From assembly GCA_005223375.1 (NCBI GenBank), contig RXOD01006387.1, positions 1-10,489 on the forward strand: a stretch of 10,489 nucleotides of DNA. Direction: 5' to 3'. Of the stretch, positions 7,218-10,489 are shown in pieces. This DNA comes from Amoebophrya sp. AT5.2 (taxonomy: Eukaryota; Sar; Dinophyceae; Syndiniales; Amoebophryaceae). Both the position numbers and the translations under genes were made by a program. The stretch's first letter is position 1, and each line of letters begins with the position of its first letter. Below the pieces are notes generated by a model. It ran no database searches. It was given only the letters and a program-made list of their open reading frames with translations, and was not told the origin of the DNA.

Positions 7218-7223
7218 TTTATT
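7218..7223 (-). terminator. AATAAA overlapping the kinase stop codon
   Basis: On the minus strand the gene ends CGG CAA TAA AG, so the TAA stop is embedded in AATAAA. This hexamer is the classical polyadenylation signal of animals and some protists; dinoflagellates are not known to rely on it. Use as a real signal would leave a very short 3' UTR, so it may be fortuitous. Confidence 0.3.
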
Positions 7224-10200
7224 GCCGCGTCGACAGGTAGGTTTTCTTGCCCATCGGCGACGTGCCCAGGATGAAGTTTTGCTGCTTCACCTGGATGCCT
7301 TCTTCCGCCGTCCCCGCCAGCCGCGGCTTCGTGCCGCTCCCCGGCACCCGTCGCGCCGACGCGTTGTTCGGGTTTTCATCTCCGAGCGTGTAGGTTTCGT
7401 CGTCCAGCGGACTCACGTACTTCACGTACGGATTTCGCGCGCCCCCCACCGCGGCGTTCGAGCTCCGCGCCGTGGCATACTCCGCGCGCCGCCGCAGGCT
7501 CTCCTGCAGGTTGACATTGCTGCTGCCCGTTCCCGTGGCCCCCTGGCCCTGGACACCAGAACCTGAATCGATAGTTGCCCCCTGCTGGTGCTGGTGCGAC
7601 GAGCCGACCAGGTCGATCTGCTGCTGCTGGTGCGAGATCGCATACTGCGGCGGACCGCCGTGGATGCAGCTGCTGTGCTCTCGGTGCTCGCGCTGGCTCG
7701 ACGACTGGTACTGATGCATCACCAGGTTGTGCTGACCACCCACAGCGTGGTGCTCCTGTTGCGGCACCGCCGGGTTCGACGAGCTCGCCTGCACGTTCTG
7801 GTACTGTTGTGCTTCATGCTGCTGGTGCAGCAGCACGTGCTGGTCGCCGCCGCGCGTCGGCGTCGCGTACGTCGGCTTGGCGAGCGAAAAAGGATTCTCG
7901 CGCGACATCATCGGCGGCGCGGCGAGACCGCACTGCTCGTCACCGCGACCCAAGTCCCCAGCCGGCTGCCGGAGACCCCAGGAGGAAGGCTGTTGTTCAT
8001 TGAAGAGTCAAGGTGTGTTGATAGAGATAGGTCCTCCTTCACGCGATGCAGTTGCTGTTGCATACATTGATGAAACTGATTGGCGTTCTTCTTCGCGAGT
8101 CATACTTTTGAAGTACTTATCTTTCAAGAAAAATACCACGACATCCTTGACCATGCAGTGCGTGTGCATGCGCTGCAGCACGAACTGGGGGATCTCCTCC
8201 GCGTTGGACTGTGCGATAGACAACTCCTGTCCCTCCGTGGACGACGATCGGTGGAACATGGCCTTCAACCCAGCGTAGTTCGGCACCTCCGCGAATTCGA
8301 GCGACTGGCAGTACAGCACAAAGTACAGCAGCTTCTCTGGCACCTGTAGTGGCATGTCAGATGTGTTGGTGTTGCCGCTTGTGACAACGTATGTTTCTTG
8401 CATGAGTTGTATGACTACTTCTCGATCAAAAATCTGCTATCGCGGGAGCAGGACCACAGGCACAATGGAAAGTAAGGGCTGCAACGAATACGAACTAAGA
8501 ACAACAGCTACAACTAGGGCTACTATACGGCCGTATTTTTCAACATGATCGGCCAGTAGCCAAAACATAAATCGTATACATAGTACCTTTTCCCGGTTGA
8601 GCTTGGGGAGGTTTCCCTCGATGATGTCGTCGGGGCGGGTGGTCATGGTGGTGTTGAACAGGCCGAGATCGCACTTCTTGTCCGGCTTTTTGCAGTTCTG
8701 CACCGCCGATCTTCGGATGAACACCTTGTTCTCGTCGTTGGCCCTGTGCAGCGCCGCAGCGTACGGCCCGCCGTTCTTCGAAGGGCACGAAAGGATCTCT
8801 GCGATGTCGCTCTGTAGTAGAAGATCGATCACGTTCAACATGGACGCGGTTTTTATACGGTTCTTGCAGTTTCCAATGCAGCTCCGAGCAATGAATGCTA
8901 CTAAGAGAGAGAGAGAGACACTCCAAGCGCCTGCTAAATAATACAGCTCCTGTCGAATGGGGACAAGTGCAATGAATGCTACTAACGGTTTCTTTTGCCA
9001 TCAGAATCAGATGAGCAGTTAATCGATGAGTCCAACTAGTATGTAAGTTGTGCCTTTTCCTCGAAGAGCACGCTGAGCATTTCCCAGTAGGGTTCTAGCA
9101 CCGCGGCCCTCCACGCTTTGTACGAGCGGTTCCCCATCACCAGCCAGAGTAGCAGGTAGGAGAGGCTCTCCAGATCGTCGCGGCGGCTCGGCTGGCAGCG
9201 GTACCGGCTTGCCCGGCTCGAGTAGTCCATGCTGCCGCAGAAGCGGCAGTGCCGCTTTGGCTTCAGGTTTTCCGCCACGAAGTAGCTCATCCCCAGGTCG
9301 ATGAGCGCGAGGGAGTCGCTGTTGGTCACCGAGTCTGTGTCCAGCGTGCGCTTTATGTCGCGGAACACGACGTTCTGCGGCTTCACGTCGTGGTGCAGCA
9401 CCTTCACCTTGTGCAGCTGCTCCAGCGTCTCGATCATCTTCTCGGCCACCACGTAGATGGAGCGCAGCTCCATAGTGCTGCCCCGGTTCGCGGCCGCCGG
9501 CGGGAGCAGGCCCTGCTCGGCCAGCTGCGCACGCTTGTTGCACACCGCCTGTAGCATCATGCGGATGGAGGGCCCGAGCAGCTCCAGGGCGAGGTAGTCG
9601 GGCTTGGGGTCCACCTCCAGGTGGCTTCCCTGGATGGCGGCGATCCGCGTATCGAACAGCCGCGGGATGGCGGTCACGCGGTGCTTCACGCAGTGGGAAT
9701 AGATCGCGTACTCCTTCTCGAAGCCCTTGTTCTTCTGCGCAGTGCGGTTGCCAATCTTGATCGCGCAAAGCTGGTTCTCGACGCGGTCCAGAGCCTCGTA
9801 CACAACGCCCTCGCCACCAGAACCCAGAAAGCTGCGCAGCTCGAAACGCGCAGTGCCGAGGTCGGGAAGCTCGTGCTCCTACGCGATGCGAAAAACAGGT
9901 TTTCAGATGCGACGGATGATCCAATCTGAGCTTAAAAATTGAAATAAGCCAATGAAGTACAGCCACCAGTAGTAAGTTGGTTCTACCTGTACAACGAAGA
10001 ACTACAACGGATGATGAAAGCTTCGCTCTTTTTATACCTCATGATCCACCATCGCTGCTGCCGACGCAGCTGCGGACACGCCGTGGTTTCCCGCCACGCC
10101 CGTGTAGGCTTTGGACGGGGAGTCCGAGATGAGGCACGCCCTTGAATCCAAGCTCATCAGCGACGGCCCTCCCAGCTGCGGCACGGAAACCTGCTGCAAG

Positions 10201-10489
10201 TGCTGCTGTTGCTGTTGCTGCATCTGCTGCTGCTGCATGGCCTGCTGCGCGACCCCCTGGTTGTACAGGAGTTCCTTCGACGCTTGCGATTCTTTCGATG
10301 GCGCCTTCGTCGTGTCGCCCGACACCGTGCGCTTCCGTCCGGACGACGTGCCGAGGATCGAGGCGCTCCCTGCCCACCGAAGCCCGTTCATCTTGTTGCC
10401 CCCCTGCTTCGAAGTAGGTCTCGCAGCGATCTTGGTCTCGGCCGTGAGCACGATATCAGCAGTGGAAGCCGCAGAGCCTCGACGCTTTC
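7219..10489 (-). CDS. Casein kinase 1 (CK1)-family Ser/Thr protein kinase, 5' partial, five exons
   Basis: Modelled exons: 10489-10038 (open at the edge; first in-window ATG at 10391), 9878-9054, 8862-8587, 8343 to about 8152, and about 7965-7219 (TAA). All joins are phase 0. Exon 1 encodes a low-complexity tail with a Gln run (10191-10246). The kinase begins in exon 2: glycine loop FLGSGGEGVVYEA, Lys in CAIKIG, helix-C Glu in FEKEY, hinge YLALELLGPSI, catalytic loop LHHDVKPQNVVF, metal loop IDLGMSY, and the CK1 signature SRRDDLESLSYLLLWL. Exons 3-4 supply the C-lobe, ending in the CK1-typical YCQSLEFAEVPNYAGLKAMF. Exon 5 is a His/Gln/Ser-rich tail ending GKKTYLSTRQ. Departures from the family: HRD is HHD, DFG is DLG, and exon 3 is unusual between the F- and H-helix regions. 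Lys, Asp, Asn and the metal-binding Asp are kept, so activity is likely. CK1 kinases phosphorylate acidic or primed Ser/Thr sites; its substrates here are unknown. Confidence 0.88.
7966..8151 (-). other. CK1 gene intron 4 (boundaries uncertain)
   Basis: The donor is best read as TGCATG|GTCAAG. AAG|GATGTC and GGAT|GTCGTG a few bases downstream are in the same phase and cannot be excluded. The acceptor is CCGGCAG|CCGGCT at 7966, or GAACAACAG|CCTTCC at 7990, both phase 0. The interval has stop codons in the exon 5 frame, so some splice is required between the CK1 C-lobe and the tail. Confidence 0.55.
8344..8586 (-). other. CK1 gene intron 3 (243 nt, GT-AG, phase 0)
   Basis: Donor GGGAAAAG|GTACTA and acceptor CCACTACAG|GTGCCA. 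Removal joins LPKLNREK to VPEKLLYFVLYCQSLEF, restoring the usual CK1 passage into the helix that contains YCRSL. An in-frame TAG within the interval excludes read-through. Confidence 0.8.
8863..9053 (-). other. CK1 gene intron 2 (about 191 nt, GC-AG)
   Basis: The exon frame runs into TAG soon after GAGGAAAAG, and no good GT lies between the kinase motif and that stop. The best donor is GAAAAG|GCACAA, a GC-type site, matching the GAAAAG|GT end of the next exon. The acceptor is modelled as ACTGCAAG|AACCGT, which gives a phase-0 exon of exactly 92 codons. A stronger pyrimidine tract (CT repeats, TTAG) lies about 40 nt upstream, but its use leads to a stop. The 3' boundary is therefore uncertain. 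Confidence 0.55.
8888..8985. repeat. 17-bp direct repeat inside CK1 intron 2
   Basis: GCAATGAATGCTACTAA occurs at 8888-8904 and again at 8969-8985, perfect and in the same orientation, 81 bp apart. The 64 bp between them include a GAGAGA microsatellite (a CT tract on the gene strand). The layout resembles a target-site duplication around a short insertion, or a tandem duplication. Confidence 0.85.
9879..10037 (-). other. CK1 gene intron 1 (159 nt, GT-AG, phase 0)
   Basis: Donor GATCATGAG|GTATAA; acceptor after a CCTGTTTTTCG pyrimidine stretch, ending CGCGTAG|GAGCAC. The join gives MVDHE followed by EHELPDLGTARFELRSFLG, placing the kinase glycine loop about 15 residues after the junction as expected for CK1. 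In-frame stops occur on both sides, so the splice is needed to link the Gln-rich exon to the kinase domain. The alternative is that exon 1 belongs to a separate gene, but the matching phase argues against this. Confidence 0.75.
10191..10246 (-). repeat. CAG/CAA-type repeat encoding a poly-Gln tract
   Basis: On the gene strand, imperfect CAG repeats with ATG, CAA and CAC interruptions encode the run QQAMQQQQMQQQQQQHLQQ in the N-terminal tail of the CK1-family protein. Similar but shorter His/Gln runs recur in the C-terminal tail (about 7600-7640 and 7800-7840). The interruptions suggest an old, fairly stable tract. Confidence 0.9.

Noticed and set aside
7222..8070. Plus-strand frames over the kinase C-terminal tail
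   Set aside because: Arg/Leu/Ala-rich shadows generated by the GC-rich His/Gln repeats on the minus strand.
8905..8917. GAGAGA microsatellite as a separate feature
   Set aside because: It is short and serves as the pyrimidine tract of the intron on the gene strand; it is covered under the direct repeat.
9019..9966. 315-codon minus-strand frame over the kinase domain
   Set aside because: It is out of phase with the CK1 motifs (GSGGEGVV, HHDVKPQN, SRRDDLESL) and has the composition of a frame-shifted GC-rich exon.

Overview
The window looks like nuclear DNA of a protist, most likely an alveolate of the dinoflagellate lineage. The reasons are: intron-split genes, all three recognisable genes on the same (minus) strand, at least one likely GC-AG intron, long low-complexity Gln/Ala/Ser tracts in kinase and phosphatase relatives, and a sequence resembling the dinoflagellate spliced leader just upstream of one gene. 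The lineage is an inference; no rRNA or organelle marker is present. Coding regions are GC-rich and the gaps between them are clearly AT-richer.

Layout, in plus coordinates but reading right to left in the direction of transcription. Positions 10489-7219 hold a casein kinase 1 (CK1) family protein kinase. It is cut at its 5' end by the window edge, and I model it as five exons with a Gln-rich N-terminal tail and a His/Gln-rich C-terminal tail. Positions 7217-5091 are a gap of about 2.1 kb with no secure gene. It holds a palindrome cluster, two copies of a diverged duplicated block, and a small open frame carrying a 37-bp sequence also found at the start of the phosphatase gene. Positions 5090-3618 encode a 490-aa protein with one N-terminal 'integrase repeat unit' motif and two regions that look like decayed restriction-endonuclease-fold domains; it is probably derived from a mobile element. 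Positions 3617-3029 are a second gap. Positions 2938-1 encode a large protein with two EF-hands followed by a PPP-family phosphatase domain of the PPKL/BSU1 type; its 3' end lies outside the window.

The main discovery is in the last gene. The PPP fold motifs are easily recognised, but five of the six metal-coordinating residues are replaced. It therefore appears to be an EF-hand-coupled pseudophosphatase, a combination I do not recognise from known PPP proteins. Its reading frame is open from position 3028 to the window edge, straight through a stop-free 144-nt intron whose removal restores the exact spacing of the PPP family.

The kinase and the pseudophosphatase could both belong to Ca2+/phosphorylation signalling, but nothing in the sequence shows that they act together. 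I see no tRNA, rRNA or CRISPR array.
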